64,000 nucleotides of DNA from Murdochiella massiliensis (GCF_900059565.1 NZ_FIZW01000001.1:283501-347500); one strand, 5' to 3'. Shown: positions 7,922-17,498, counted from the stretch's first letter. The notes: generated from the letters alone by a model not told the origin. Program-made: numbers and translations.

Positions 7922-10579
7922 ATGCAGAAGAATAAGACATTTCTGATGGTTGACGGATCGAGCTTGTTATTTCGTGCATTTTATGCTATTCGCCATCTGA
8001 CTACACGAGACGGCATTTTTACCAACGGAGTGTACGGCTTTCTGAATATGTTCTTTCGGGCACGCGATATGGTGAACCCGGATTATATTTTGGTTGCCTT
8101 TGATCGCGGCGGCAAAACCTTTCGTGCGGAGGATTATGAAGCATATAAAGGAACAAGGCAGGAAACGCCTTCTGAACTCAGTGCGCAGTTCGGCATGACC
8201 AAAGATGTTTTGGATGCGATGGGCATCTGCCATTTGGATCAAGACGGCTACGAAGCGGACGATATCATCGGAACGGTAGCCAAAATGGCTTCAGAAAACG
8301 GCGTACAAAGTTATTTGTTAACCGGAGATCGCGACTATTTCCAACTGGTGGATGAAAACACAACGGTTCTGTTTACCAAAAAAGGCATTACGGAAGTCGA
8401 AAAGGTGGATGTCGCCTGGATTCAGAAAACGTACGGTTTGCTTCCGCGCGATTTGATCGAAGTGAAAGGACTGCAGGGCGACACATCGGACAATATTCCC
8501 GGTGTTGCCGGCATCGGAGAAAAGACCGCGCTTAAGTTGATCCGCACCTACGGAACGATCGAAAATGTCTATGCGCACATAGAAGAACTGAAAGGTAAGA
8601 TGAGACAAAACCTGGAAGAAGGAGAAACACAAGCCTATTTAAGTCGCCGTTTGGGCACGATTTATCGGGAAGTGCCGTTGGAAATGGAATTGGACGACTT
8701 CCTTCCGAAGCCGGTTGACAATGAAAAACTGAAAGATCGTTTTACCCGTCTTGAGTTCCATTCCTTTGCCGATCGGGTGGATGGAGGAAAAACAGCCAAT
8801 ATGACACCCGCGGCGCAGGGAGAATGGGTGGACGCTTCCTCGTGGAAGGCGCTTGCCGAATCGCTGTCTGCGGAAGAAGAAGTGACCTTTGCTCTTTTTG
8901 CGGACGGCGAAAGCTATATCCATGACCCGGTAGCGGTTGCTGCGTTCTTTACAGCAGACGATACCGGTAAGCTGTTGCATTTATCCGGTGAAGAAGAGAC
9001 ATTTCGCACCGCGTTTCAACGCCTTTTTTCTTCCTCGTCGGTACGCTTCATCGCCTACGATGTGAAGGAAAGCATGGTGTTGTTGTCCAGATTGGGCATT
9101 TCCTTTTCTGCGGCATACGATGATGTCATGCTCATGGAATATCTTGCAGATCCCAATCGGTCGAGTTATACGGTCGACCAGTTGGCCTCACGGTTTGGCT
9201 TGGATCACTTGCCGTCAAAGAAAGAGTTTTTCGGTTCAGGAAAGAGCAAGACAACGATCACGACGACAGATCCCGATGCGGTGTCGGGTTATGTCAGTGC
9301 CGCGTTGAAAATCGTAAGGGACGCGAAACCTCTGCTGACGCAGGAGATTGATCGTCTTGCCATGCACAAGCTCTATGAACAGATTGAAAATCCGCTTGCC
9401 GCCGTACTGGCTCGCATGGAGATCGCCGGTATTGCGGTCGATGAACAGACGCTGGATGCTTTGGATGAAGAGTTTTCGGCCGCTCTTTCGGCAGCGGAAA
9501 AACGAGTTTTCGTTGCGGCCGGAGAGGAATTCAACTTGCAGTCGCCCAAACAGTTGGGGGAAGTGCTGTTTGAAAAAATGGGTCTTCCGCACGGAAAGAA
9601 GACCAAAACGGGATATTCCACAAGCGCCGAGGTGCTGGAAAAATTGCGGGAAGTAGATCCGGTTATTCCGGCGATTTTAGAAGTACGAAAGTTGTCCAAA
9701 TTGAAATCCACTTATGTTGATGGTCTGCGCCCGCATATTGTCGAAGACGGTCGCATTCATTCCACCTTTCGCCAAAATGTGGCGGCGACCGGGCGCATTT
9801 CGTCTACGGAACCCAATTTGCAGAATATTCCCGTGCGCACAGAAGAAGGCCGAAAATTGCGCGCGGTCTTTGTGGCTGCTGACGGCTGTGAACTTGTGGA
9901 TGCTGACTACTCACAGATTGAACTGCGCATTCTGGCTTCGCTTAGCGGAGATGAAACGATGATGGATGCGTTTCGTCACGGCATGGATATTCATCGGAAA
10001 ACCGCCGCCGAGGTAAACCACATTTCCCCGGAAGAGGTGACACTCTTGCAGCGTTCCTATGCCAAGGCGGTAAACTTCGGGATCATTTATGGCATTAGCG
10101 ACTACGGCCTTTCCCGTGATCTAAACATTCCACGAAAAGAAGCGGCAGAATACATTGCCTCCTATAAGGATACCTATCCGCAGATTCGCCTTTATATGGA
10201 AAATATTGTAGAACAGGCGAAAAAGGATGGCTATGTGGATACGTACTACGGTCGTCGCCGGGAGATTCCGGAACTGAAGAGCCGAAATTTTAATGTGCGC
10301 GGCTTCGGCGAACGCATTGCCTTAAATACGCCCATCCAGGGAACTGCTGCGGATATGATAAAACTGGCCATGATTCGCGTGGATCGCGGCCTTCGTGAAG
10401 GAAACTATCGTTCCCGTCTGGTTCTGCAAATTCACGATGAGCTCATTATTGAGGCACCGGAAGACGAAGCGGAAGAAATTGGAGAACGGGTGGTGGAATG
10501 GATGCAGGAGATCAGTGACTTTCCTGTGCCCATTGTCGCGGATATGAATCGTGGTAAAAGCTGGCTGGAAGCAAAATAA
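7922..10579 (+). CDS. polA: DNA polymerase I
   Basis: An 885-residue polymerase for Okazaki-fragment processing and repair. The N-terminal 290 residues form the 5'-3' exonuclease (DGSSLLFRAFYAI, DRDYFQLV, GLQGDTSDNIPGVAGIGEKT). The central domain has the fold-region length of the 3'-5' proofreading domain but lacks its catalytic acids: the DxE motif reads FALFADGES and the later Asp positions are Ser and Ala, as in Bacillus PolI. The C-terminal polymerase has motif A DADYSQIELR (about 660), motif B KAVNFGIIYG (about 714) and motif C HDE (about 837). GGAGG at 7912-7916 supports the ATG at 7922 over the upstream extension. coaE follows. Confidence 0.97.
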   Translation: MQKNKTFLMVDGSSLLFRAFYAIRHLTTRDGIFTNGVYGFLNMFFRARDMVNPDYILVAFDRGGKTFRAEDYEAYKGTRQETPSELSAQFGMTKDVLDAMGICHLDQDGYEADDIIGTVAKMASENGVQSYLLTGDRDYFQLVDENTTVLFTKKGITEVEKVDVAWIQKTYGLLPRDLIEVKGLQGDTSDNIPGVAGIGEKTALKLIRTYGTIENVYAHIEELKGKMRQNLEEGETQAYLSRRLGTIYREVPLEMELDDFLPKPVDNEKLKDRFTRLEFHSFADRVDGGKTANMTPAAQGEWVDASSWKALAESLSAEEEVTFALFADGESYIHDPVAVAAFFTADDTGKLLHLSGEEETFRTAFQRLFSSSSVRFIAYDVKESMVLLSRLGISFSAAYDDVMLMEYLADPNRSSYTVDQLASRFGLDHLPSKKEFFGSGKSKTTITTTDPDAVSGYVSAALKIVRDAKPLLTQEIDRLAMHKLYEQIENPLAAVLARMEIAGIAVDEQTLDALDEEFSAALSAAEKRVFVAAGEEFNLQSPKQLGEVLFEKMGLPHGKKTKTGYSTSAEVLEKLREVDPVIPAILEVRKLSKLKSTYVDGLRPHIVEDGRIHSTFRQNVAATGRISSTEPNLQNIPVRTEEGRKLRAVFVAADGCELVDADYSQIELRILASLSGDETMMDAFRHGMDIHRKTAAEVNHISPEEVTLLQRSYAKAVNFGIIYGISDYGLSRDLNIPRKEAAEYIASYKDTYPQIRLYMENIVEQAKKDGYVDTYYGRRREIPELKSRNFNVRGFGERIALNTPIQGTAADMIKLAMIRVDRGLREGNYRSRLVLQIHDELIIEAPEDEAEEIGERVVEWMQEISDFPVPIVADMNRGKSWLEAK

Positions 10580-10717
10580 AGGCTTTCGACCGGACACGAA
10601 AAAAATAATAATGAAAGCAAATGATACGATAAGGACAATTCGGAAACGCCGAGCGCATACGAAGGAGTGTTTTCTGCGGCGCATATCGATTACAATGGAA
10701 GAAAGGAAGGCGTGACC

Positions 10718-11368
10718 ATGGAAGAAAAACTATGTGTGCGCCGTATCGGACTTACCGGCGGTATTGCCAGCGGAAAGTCCACGGTCACCGAACTCCTTCG
10801 GGAAATGGGCTTTACCGTTCTTGATGCCGATGCGGTTTATCATCAGTTGGTCGATAAGGACGGTTCTCTGCTCCCTCGTCTGGTCGAGGCTTTCGGCAAA
10901 GACATTCTTGCCGCAGACGGTTCGCTCGACCGCCGTGTTCTCGCCGAGCGCGTTTTTGCCGAGGAAGAGGAGCGCAAAAAACTGGACGCGCTGACCCATT
11001 CGGCGGTCTATCATGAATTGGACCGGCTGGCCAAAGAGACGATTCAGCAATGGGAAGGTCAAATGCAGGGGAAGACGGAGGAAGAGACGCATAGGTTGCT
11101 CTTTTTTGATGTGCCGCTCCTGATCGAATCGCTTGCGGCATCGAAATGCCTTTCACTGGATCGAATCTGGTTGGTGACGGCGCCCGAAGCGGTGCGAAAA
11201 AAACGACTGATGATGCGCGACGGTCTTTCCGTGGTGGAGGTTGAGCGTCGCTTGGCCGCCCAGATGAGCGAAGAAGAGAAACGAAAAAAGGCGGACGTGG
11301 TTCTTCACAATGACGCCGATTTGGAGCAACTGAAGAAGATCGTGGAAGAGGCTGTTCGAGGAGAGTGA
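10718..11368 (+). CDS. coaE: Dephospho-CoA kinase
   Basis: A 216-residue enzyme for the last step of coenzyme A synthesis, phosphorylating the 3'-hydroxyl of dephospho-CoA. The P-loop GLTGGIASGKSTV is near the N-terminus, followed by DADAVYHQLV (substrate-binding Asp pair) and a CoaE-typical DVPLLIE. The ATG at 10718, with AGGAAGG a few bases upstream, is preferred over the in-frame extension to 10667. It stands between polA and the transglycosylase gene, a neighbourhood common in Firmicutes. Confidence 0.94.
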   Translation: MEEKLCVRRIGLTGGIASGKSTVTELLREMGFTVLDADAVYHQLVDKDGSLLPRLVEAFGKDILAADGSLDRRVLAERVFAEEEERKKLDALTHSAVYHELDRLAKETIQQWEGQMQGKTEEETHRLLFFDVPLLIESLAASKCLSLDRIWLVTAPEAVRKKRLMMRDGLSVVEVERRLAAQMSEEEKRKKADVVLHNDADLEQLKKIVEEAVRGE

Positions 11369-11369
11369 T

Positions 11370-12047
11370 ATGCGTAAGGCAAAAACCGGAGCAAAAACGG
11401 TAAGACATTTCTTTCGCAATGTGTTGATTATACTGCTCGTTTTAATCGTGTTGGCACTATGCGGTGTGGCGTTCCTGTTCTATCGCGGGAGCGCGAGCTA
11501 TCAGGTCAAGTACGGAAACGAAATTACGGCTGCGGCGAAAAAAGAAGGTCTGAGCCCGTATCTCGTAGCCGGTGTCGTCAAATCGGAAAGCGATTTTCAG
11601 GCGGATGTAGTCGCCGATGACGGCGGCGTCGGACTGATGCAACTCATGCCGGAGGCGGTCGATTGGGTCTGCCAACGTTTGGATGTGGATAAAGCGACGA
11701 TCGACTTGAAGGATCCGAAGACCAACCTGATGATCGGAACACATTATCTTTCCTATCTGATCAGCCGCTATCAAAGTGAACATCTCGCGATTGTGGCGTA
11801 TAATACGGGAATGACGAATGTCGACAAGTGGTTAAAAGACGGTACGATCACATGGGCGTTTGAAACGATGCAGAATGTGCCATATGATGTTCCTCGGCGC
11901 TATGTCCATCGTGTGGACAAGACGAGGGACATCTATGCCAAGATGTATAGTGACGGCTTGCCGGACGATACCACCGGCGAAAACCGGGTTCTTTTAGCGG
12001 TGAAGAATATGTGGCGGACCATGCGCTCCTTTGCCGCACAATATTAA
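11370..12047 (+). CDS. Membrane-anchored lytic murein transglycosylase (SLT domain)
   Basis: A 225-residue protein with a short basic N-terminus, one membrane helix (about residues 17-41) and an extracellular SLT/lysozyme-like domain. The catalytic Glu lies in VKSESDF, followed by GGVGLMQLMP and the later AYNTG motif, all diagnostic of the soluble lytic transglycosylase family. It cleaves glycan strands of peptidoglycan to make anhydromuropeptides, probably during wall growth. The ATG begins one base after the coaE stop with GGAGAG upstream, so both are likely one transcript. Confidence 0.92.
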   Translation: MRKAKTGAKTVRHFFRNVLIILLVLIVLALCGVAFLFYRGSASYQVKYGNEITAAAKKEGLSPYLVAGVVKSESDFQADVVADDGGVGLMQLMPEAVDWVCQRLDVDKATIDLKDPKTNLMIGTHYLSYLISRYQSEHLAIVAYNTGMTNVDKWLKDGTITWAFETMQNVPYDVPRRYVHRVDKTRDIYAKMYSDGLPDDTTGENRVLLAVKNMWRTMRSFAAQY

Positions 12048-12139
12048 GGCGGTGTGTGGAGCTCTCTGTTTCGCCATGTATGCGTCATGGCCCGCAGCAT
12101 CTTCGCTGGAAGCATGGCAATCATGAGAAAAATAGCGGT

Positions 12140-12168
12140 TTGACAAGAAAAGAAAGTGCCCCTATAAT
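12140..12168 (+). promoter_or_regulatory. Strong promoter of tRNA-Leu(GAG)
   Basis: TTGACA (12140-12145) and TATAAT (12163-12168), both perfect, with the ideal 17-base spacer, 15 bases before the tRNA. Confidence 0.93.
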
Positions 12169-12183
12169 ATAGGGGTCACATTT

Positions 12184-12266
12184 GCAGAAGTGGTGGAATA
12201 GGCAGACACGCCATCTTGAGGGGGTGGTGAGCATAGCTTGTGTGGGTTCGAATCCCATCTTCTGCA
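12184..12266 (+). tRNA. tRNA-Leu (anticodon GAG)
   Basis: An 83-nt class II tRNA. Acceptor arms GCAGAAG and CTTCTGC pair, the anticodon stem CCATC/GGTGG (one T-G pair) encloses TTGAGGG (anticodon GAG, reads CUC and CUU), there is a long variable arm, and the T arm is GTGGG-TTCGAAT-CCCAT. Discriminator A; CCA not encoded. Confidence 0.95.
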
Positions 12267-12272
12267 CTACAG

Positions 12273-12302
12273 CGGCCTGAGCATTCAGGCCGTTCTTTTT
12301 TT
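12273..12302 (+). terminator. Intrinsic terminator of tRNA-Leu(GAG)
   Basis: An 8-bp stem CGGCCTGA/TCAGGCCG around GCAT, followed by TTC and seven T residues. Confidence 0.92.
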
Positions 12303-12375
12303 GCCTTTTCCTTTATGTATTTCCTCACAAAGCCTACACATTTCTTTGTGAATGGTGTAACAAGGTGGGGAGGTG

Positions 12376-12384
12376 TGGTAGAAT
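12376..12384 (+). promoter_or_regulatory. Possible extended -10 promoter of the rnf operon
   Basis: TGG followed by TAGAAT (12379-12384) is an extended -10 element; no good -35 box stands 17 bases upstream (TGTAAC). The RnfC start is 88 bases downstream, leaving a leader in which I recognise no riboswitch. Confidence 0.4.
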
Positions 12385-12472
12385 AGTCATGTTTAGGGTT
12401 CAGTCGTTTTCCGCAGATGGAGGGGGAGAACGATTCCTCATAACGGATAAGAAGGTTTGAGAGGAGTAGTTT

Positions 12473-13795
12473 ATGCAATTAAACAACCTGACGTTCCGGG
12501 GAGGGGTGCATTTTGAAGATTATAAAGCGCTTTCCAACGGAACCGAACTTCAGGTCATGCCTGCTCCCGATGTGATCACTTTACCGATGTCCCAACATAT
12601 TGGCGCACCGGCAAAGCCCATCGTGAAGAAAGGCGACCATGTCGATGTGGGACAAAAAATTGCGGAAGCCGGCGGATTCGTTTCGGCGGCTGTGCATTCC
12701 AGTGTTTCCGGTGAAGTGCAGGGCATTATCGACTACGTCAAGCCGGACGGCTCCAAGGTACCGGCCATTGTTATTGCCAACGATCATCAGGATACCCTTG
12801 GCTACACGCCGGTGGATCGCAGCCAGGAAGAGCTGACACCGGAACAGATCGTGGAATACGTGAAAGAGGCCGGCATTGTCGGTATGGGCGGCGCCGGATT
12901 TCCGACGCATGTCAAGTACATGCCTCCAAAGGATATGACCATCGACACAATCATTATCAATGGTGCAGAATGTGAGCCGTATCTGACCAGCGATGACATG
13001 CTCATGCGCATGCATCCGGAGAAGGTGATTGCCGGTTTGAAATTAATTATCAAAGCCACCGGCGCAAAAAAAGGCTACATAGCAATCGAACAAAATAAGC
13101 CGAAGGCCATTGAGGCGGTAGCGGCTGCTTTGGGCGAAGAAGAAAATCTTGCCGTGGCAACGATGAAGACAAAATATCCGCAGGGCGATGAAAAGAATCT
13201 CATTGCTGCGGTCACGGGGCGCCACATTCCAGCCGGACAGCTTCCGGCCAGTGTGGGCTGCGTGGTCTCCAACGCGGCAACGACCTGCGCGGTTGTCGAT
13301 GCCGTTTACTACGGTAAACCGCTCTATGAGCGCATTGTCACGGTGACAGGCCATGCTGTGAAAGGGCCAAAAAATATTCTTTTGCGTTTCGGTACGTCCA
13401 TCCGCGAGGCGGTTGAATTTGCCGGAGGGTATTCCCAGCAGCCCGGAAAAATCATCTGCGGCGGCCCGATGATGGGCGTTGCGATGGCTTCGGACGAAGT
13501 ACCGCTGGATAAACGCAACAACGGTATTTTGGTCATGACCGTCGAAGAGAGCATTCCCAAAGCGATTGATCCCTGTATTCGTTGCGGACGCTGCGTGGAA
13601 GCCTGCCCGATGCACCTGGAACCGCTCATGCTCGCTAACGATGTGCGCATCGGAAACTATGATTCGGCGCGTGAGTACTACATCAAACAGTGCATTGAGT
13701 GCGGAACCTGCGTATATAGCTGTCCGTCCAATCGTCCGCTATTGCAATGGATTCGTTTCGGCAAAGCGGAAATCGCTAAAATGGATAGAAAGTAG
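12473..13795 (+). CDS. rnfC: Rnf complex subunit RnfC
   Basis: A 440-residue peripheral subunit of the Rnf complex, the membrane-bound ferredoxin:NAD+ oxidoreductase that pumps Na+ or H+. RnfC carries the NADH/FMN-type fold (GMGGAGFPTHVK) shared with complex I NuoF and two 4Fe-4S clusters near the C-terminus, CIRCGRCVEACP and CIECGTCVYSCP, each with the CxxCxxCxxxCP spacing. GAGGAG precedes the ATG. It opens a six-gene operon in the clostridial order C-D-G-E-A-B. Confidence 0.96.
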   Translation: MQLNNLTFRGGVHFEDYKALSNGTELQVMPAPDVITLPMSQHIGAPAKPIVKKGDHVDVGQKIAEAGGFVSAAVHSSVSGEVQGIIDYVKPDGSKVPAIVIANDHQDTLGYTPVDRSQEELTPEQIVEYVKEAGIVGMGGAGFPTHVKYMPPKDMTIDTIIINGAECEPYLTSDDMLMRMHPEKVIAGLKLIIKATGAKKGYIAIEQNKPKAIEAVAAALGEEENLAVATMKTKYPQGDEKNLIAAVTGRHIPAGQLPASVGCVVSNAATTCAVVDAVYYGKPLYERIVTVTGHAVKGPKNILLRFGTSIREAVEFAGGYSQQPGKIICGGPMMGVAMASDEVPLDKRNNGILVMTVEESIPKAIDPCIRCGRCVEACPMHLEPLMLANDVRIGNYDSAREYYIKQCIECGTCVYSCPSNRPLLQWIRFGKAEIAKMDRK

Positions 13796-13803
13796 GGGAA
13801 ACT

Positions 13804-14781
13804 ATGGAAACTACTTCGCAAATTCAGGTGAAAGATCAACTGCTTCATGTTGCTGCCTCGCCCCATGTACATACCGGCGAAACGATGCAGCGCATGATGT
13901 TCGATGTTCTGATCGCCTTAATTCCGTCCATCGTCGTATCGGGCGTGGTTTTCGGTCTGCAGGCCATTCTTCTCATTGCCGTCTGCGTTGTTGCAACGGT
14001 CGGTGCCGAAGCGGTCTTTCAAAAACTGCGCAAACAGCCAATTACCGTCTCGGATGGCTCCGCTATGATTACCGGTGTTTTATTAGCCTTTAACCTGCCT
14101 TCGACGTTTCCGCTTTGGAAAGCGGCCCTCGGCGGCATTTTCGCCATCGTGATTGCCAAACAGTTTTTTGGCGGTCTCGGACGTAATTTTGTTAACCCTG
14201 CTTTAGCAGGACGTGCTTTTCTTATGTCAGCCTGGGCAAAAGATTTTTCGAAAACGCCTTATCCGTTCGGCGTGGCTCCGGCGGGTGTGGATTCGGTAAC
14301 GGCCGCGACGCCGCTTTCCGGCGGACCGGTTCCCGCTTTATGGGATATGTTCGTCGGCAATATGCCCGGTATGCTTGGTGAAGTCAGTGCATTGGCAATT
14401 CTCATTGGTGCAGCGTATCTTCTCTGGCGAGGCGTGATTCGTCTGCGCATCCCTTGTGGAATGATTGGCTCATTTATCGTATTCACCTCTTTGTTCGGTA
14501 TGATTAACGGTACGTTTGCCCCGGCAAATATTCCGACGGAAGTACTCAGCGGCGGTTTGATGCTCGGCGCCTTCTTTATGGCGACCGACTATGCCACCAC
14601 CCCGATGACCGGGCGCGGCCAACTGATCTTTGCGATCGGAGCGGGATTTCTTACGGCGTTGATTCGTCATTTCGGAACTCTTCCGGAAGGCGTTTCGTAT
14701 GCAATTCTCCTGATGAACGTAGCCACGCCGCTGATCGATAAATACGTGAAAAACCAGCCGTTTGGAGGTGTATCGCGATGA
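13804..14781 (+). CDS. rnfD: Rnf complex subunit RnfD
   Basis: A 325-residue integral membrane subunit with eight or more hydrophobic helices. The covalent FMN site is recognisable as DSVTAATPL, where the Thr carries the flavin, and GGLGRNFVNPALAGRAFL is a conserved Rnf/Nqr signature. It passes electrons across the membrane within Rnf. The start is eight bases after the rnfC stop and the end overlaps the rnfG start by four bases, so translation is probably coupled. Confidence 0.96.
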   Translation: METTSQIQVKDQLLHVAASPHVHTGETMQRMMFDVLIALIPSIVVSGVVFGLQAILLIAVCVVATVGAEAVFQKLRKQPITVSDGSAMITGVLLAFNLPSTFPLWKAALGGIFAIVIAKQFFGGLGRNFVNPALAGRAFLMSAWAKDFSKTPYPFGVAPAGVDSVTAATPLSGGPVPALWDMFVGNMPGMLGEVSALAILIGAAYLLWRGVIRLRIPCGMIGSFIVFTSLFGMINGTFAPANIPTEVLSGGLMLGAFFMATDYATTPMTGRGQLIFAIGAGFLTALIRHFGTLPEGVSYAILLMNVATPLIDKYVKNQPFGGVSR

Positions 14782-15362
14782 ATAAATCCATAATGTATGC
14801 GGTGAAATTATTCGTGATTTGTGCTGTAGCAACCTTCGTGCTCGCCGTAACCAACTCTGCGACGGCGCCGGTGATTGAAGAAGCACAGAAACAAAAAGAA
14901 TTGCAGGCGTTTACGGAAGTTTTCCCGGGCCTGGAAGAAACGAAACCTGTGGAGGATACGAGCGTTCTTAGCGACAATATTGTTGCTGTCAACGAGGCGA
15001 TCGTCGGAGGAAAGACAGAAGGCTATCTCTATTCCGTAAGTTCTCCGGTCGGCTACGACGGACCGATTACCTTTGTCGTCGGGGCGAAAACAGACGGCAC
15101 GGTGACGGGATTAAAAGTCATCAACCAAACCGAGACCACCGGTTTCGGTGCCGGTGTTGCAAAGCCGGAATATGCCGAAGGTATGCACGGGGTAACGCTC
15201 AATCAGCCGCTGAAAGCGGAAGGAAACGGCGGACAGCCCGACGTGATGCCCGCTATCAGCGGCGCAACGCGCACGACGACAGCCATGGAAAAAGCCATGA
15301 ACATGGTGGTGGAAGCCCACGCCAAACTTGCCGGCTCGTCCGCAGAAACCACACAAAAGTAG
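14778..15362 (+). CDS. rnfG: Rnf complex subunit RnfG
   Basis: A 194-residue subunit with one N-terminal membrane helix (about residues 7-26) and an extracytoplasmic FMN-binding domain. The covalent flavin site is AISGATRTTT (SGAT motif; Thr bears FMN), preceded by the family pattern TGFGAGVAKPEY. It exchanges electrons with RnfD on the outer face. The ATGA overlap with rnfD indicates coupled translation. Confidence 0.96.
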   Translation: MNKSIMYAVKLFVICAVATFVLAVTNSATAPVIEEAQKQKELQAFTEVFPGLEETKPVEDTSVLSDNIVAVNEAIVGGKTEGYLYSVSSPVGYDGPITFVVGAKTDGTVTGLKVINQTETTGFGAGVAKPEYAEGMHGVTLNQPLKAEGNGGQPDVMPAISGATRTTTAMEKAMNMVVEAHAKLAGSSAETTQK

Positions 15363-15372
15363 GAGGGATAGG

Positions 15373-16017
15373 ATGGATAAATTAAAAGAAGGTGTATTTT
15401 CCAACAATCCGGTCCTGATTCAGCTGATTGGATTTTGTTCGGTTTTGGCCGTTTCTTCGACGGTTCTCGGCGCCATCGGTATGTCCTTGTCGTTCATGTT
15501 CGTTTTGGTACTTTCCAATATCGTGATTTCGCTCCTGCGCAATTTCATTCCAAATGAAATTCGTATTCCGGCGTTTATCGTTGTCATTGCGAGTTTCGTC
15601 ACGATTTTGCAGATGTGCCTGCAAGCGTATTTTGAAGAAATCTACGATCTTTTAGGAATCTTTCTTCCCTTGATCGTTGTAAACTGCATTATTCTCGGCC
15701 GCGCTGAGGCGTTTGCCTCTAAGAACGGCGTGTTCGCTTCCGCCATTGACGGCATTGTCAACGGCATCGGTTATGCGTTCGTCATCATCACGGTTGCGGT
15801 GGTGCGTGAGCTTTTCGGCGCCGGGACACTTCTTGGCGCACGAATTCTTCCGGAAACGGCCACGATCCCGTTTCTGCAGCAGCCGGCTTCTTCTTTCATG
15901 CTCTTGGGTATTTTCTTGGCGGTTATGAACCAGATCAATATTTCGCATGAGCGAAAAGCTAAGGCAAAAGAAGAACAGGCGTTAGCGGCATCATCGTCGC
16001 AGACTATGACGGAATAA
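15373..16017 (+). CDS. rnfE: Rnf complex subunit RnfE
   Basis: A 214-residue membrane subunit with about six helices, paralogous to RnfA; the two share a 2Fe-2S or iron site within the membrane in related complexes. Conserved LGIFLPLIVVNCIILGRAE contains the family Asn-Cys pair. The frame opens earlier (15328), inside rnfG, but AGGAGGG at 15361-15367 sets the ATG at 15373. Confidence 0.95.
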   Translation: MDKLKEGVFSNNPVLIQLIGFCSVLAVSSTVLGAIGMSLSFMFVLVLSNIVISLLRNFIPNEIRIPAFIVVIASFVTILQMCLQAYFEEIYDLLGIFLPLIVVNCIILGRAEAFASKNGVFASAIDGIVNGIGYAFVIITVAVVRELFGAGTLLGARILPETATIPFLQQPASSFMLLGIFLAVMNQINISHERKAKAKEEQALAASSSQTMTE

Positions 16018-16027
16018 GGAGGAGAAC

Positions 16028-16603
16028 ATGGGATTTTTTCAAATCATCTTTTTGACCATATTTGTCAACAACTACGTTCTTGCCCAGTTCCTCGGTATCT
16101 GCCCGAGCATCGGCGTTTCCAGTAAAGTTGAAACATCCATGGGTATGAGCGCGGCGGTTACCTTCGTTATTACGTTGGCATCCGTGATCACCTGGGTGTT
16201 GGATCGCTTCATCCTGCAGCCGAACCTCGTGTACTTGCGTACCGTTGCGTTTATTCTGGTCATTGCCGCTTTGGTGCAGATCGTAGAAATGTTTCTTAAG
16301 AAATCGGCGCCGGGACTTTATAATGCCCTGGGTATCTATCTTCCGCTCATTACCACAAACTGCGTGGTGCTCGGCGTGGCTATTTTGAATGTACAAACCG
16401 GCTACACTCTGTTGCAGACCGTTGCCAGTGCGCTGGGCGCTTCCATCGGTTTTGCTCTGGCTCTGATACTGCTCGCCGCCATTCGTGAGCAGTTCACACG
16501 CATGGAAAATGTTCCGGAATGCTTCCGGGGCGTGCCTGCGGCATTGACGACACTTGGCCTGATGTCCATGGCATTTGCCGGGTTTGCCGGCATGTTCCAG
16601 TAA
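16028..16603 (+). CDS. rnfA: Rnf complex subunit RnfA
   Basis: A 191-residue six-helix membrane subunit. LGICPSIGVSS and LPLITTNCVVLGVAI hold the conserved Cys residues expected to bind the intramembrane iron centre with RnfE, and the length equals the family norm. AGGAGAAC precedes the ATG, ten bases after rnfE. Confidence 0.96.
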   Translation: MGFFQIIFLTIFVNNYVLAQFLGICPSIGVSSKVETSMGMSAAVTFVITLASVITWVLDRFILQPNLVYLRTVAFILVIAALVQIVEMFLKKSAPGLYNALGIYLPLITTNCVVLGVAILNVQTGYTLLQTVASALGASIGFALALILLAAIREQFTRMENVPECFRGVPAALTTLGLMSMAFAGFAGMFQ

Positions 16604-16623
16604 GAAACGGAAAGAAGGTAGTC

Positions 16624-17487
16624 ATGGATTTTACGAAAATTTTTCCGCCGGTGGCGATTATGTCCATTTTGGGCGGTGCGTTTGCTCTGTTAATCGGCGT
16701 CGTCAGCAAGTTGACACATATTGATGTCGATCCGCGCATTACGCAGATTCGCGAAGCCCTCCCCGGGGCAAACTGCGGCGCCTGCGGATATCCCGGTTGT
16801 GACGGCTGTGCGGTAGCGATGGCGGAAGGAAAAGCACCGTTGAGCGCCTGCGTGGTCGGTGGTGCGGAGGTAACAGAAAAAATCGCGACGATCATGGGTT
16901 CCGCCGTCGAAGCAGGTCAGCGTTACGTAGCCAGTGTAAAGTGCCAGGGAGATTGTGAACATACGAAAGAAATTTTTGCCTATCACGGCATTCAGGATTG
17001 CCGCATGATGGCGAAGCAGCGCGGCGGAAACAAATCCTGTCTGTATGGCTGTTTAGGCTGCGGCACCTGCCAATCGGTTTGCGCTTTCGGCGCGATTCGG
17101 ATGATTAACGGTGTAGCGGTCATTAACCAGGAGAAGTGCACACAGTGTATGCAGTGCATGAAGGTTTGTCCCAAGCACATCATTGAATTGGTCCCCTATC
17201 ATGCTGTTGCGCAGGTGAAATGCCATAATCCCGAATTCGGTAAAGATGTCAAGAACGCTTGCACCATCGGTTGCATCGGTTGCGGAATCTGTGCGAAATT
17301 GGCACCGGAAGAATTTGCCCTTGAAGGAAAACTGGCTCATGCTACGTATCATGACGGCTATGATGTCGAAAAGGCACAGGCGGCAGCCGCAAAATGTCCG
17401 GCGAAGTGCATTGTGATCGATGCCGAAGGCGATGTGAATGCCAAGGCGTTGGTTGAGGAAGAAGAAAAGGAAGTTGCGCACGCGTAG
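16624..17487 (+). CDS. rnfB: Rnf complex subunit RnfB
   Basis: A 287-residue subunit thought to accept electrons from ferredoxin. It has an N-terminal membrane helix, the Fe-S motif NCGACGYPGCDGCA, then ferredoxin-type clusters CLGCGTCQSVC and CTQCMQCMKVCP. A third set, CTIGCIGCGICAKLAP, lacks the last Cys before Pro, although Cys residues in AKCPAKC about 50 residues later could complete a cluster. The start at 16624 has GAAAGAAGG upstream and begins the hydrophobic anchor; the longer frame to 16519 would overlap rnfA. It is the last gene of the operon. Confidence 0.95.
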   Translation: MDFTKIFPPVAIMSILGGAFALLIGVVSKLTHIDVDPRITQIREALPGANCGACGYPGCDGCAVAMAEGKAPLSACVVGGAEVTEKIATIMGSAVEAGQRYVASVKCQGDCEHTKEIFAYHGIQDCRMMAKQRGGNKSCLYGCLGCGTCQSVCAFGAIRMINGVAVINQEKCTQCMQCMKVCPKHIIELVPYHAVAQVKCHNPEFGKDVKNACTIGCIGCGICAKLAPEEFALEGKLAHATYHDGYDVEKAQAAAAKCPAKCIVIDAEGDVNAKALVEEEEKEVAHA

Positions 17488-17498
17488 TAACGTGAAGG

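Noticed and set aside
10812..11408. 198-residue minus-strand frame across coaE
   Set aside because: Low-complexity Pro/Arg/Ser composition; covers the start of the transglycosylase gene antisense.
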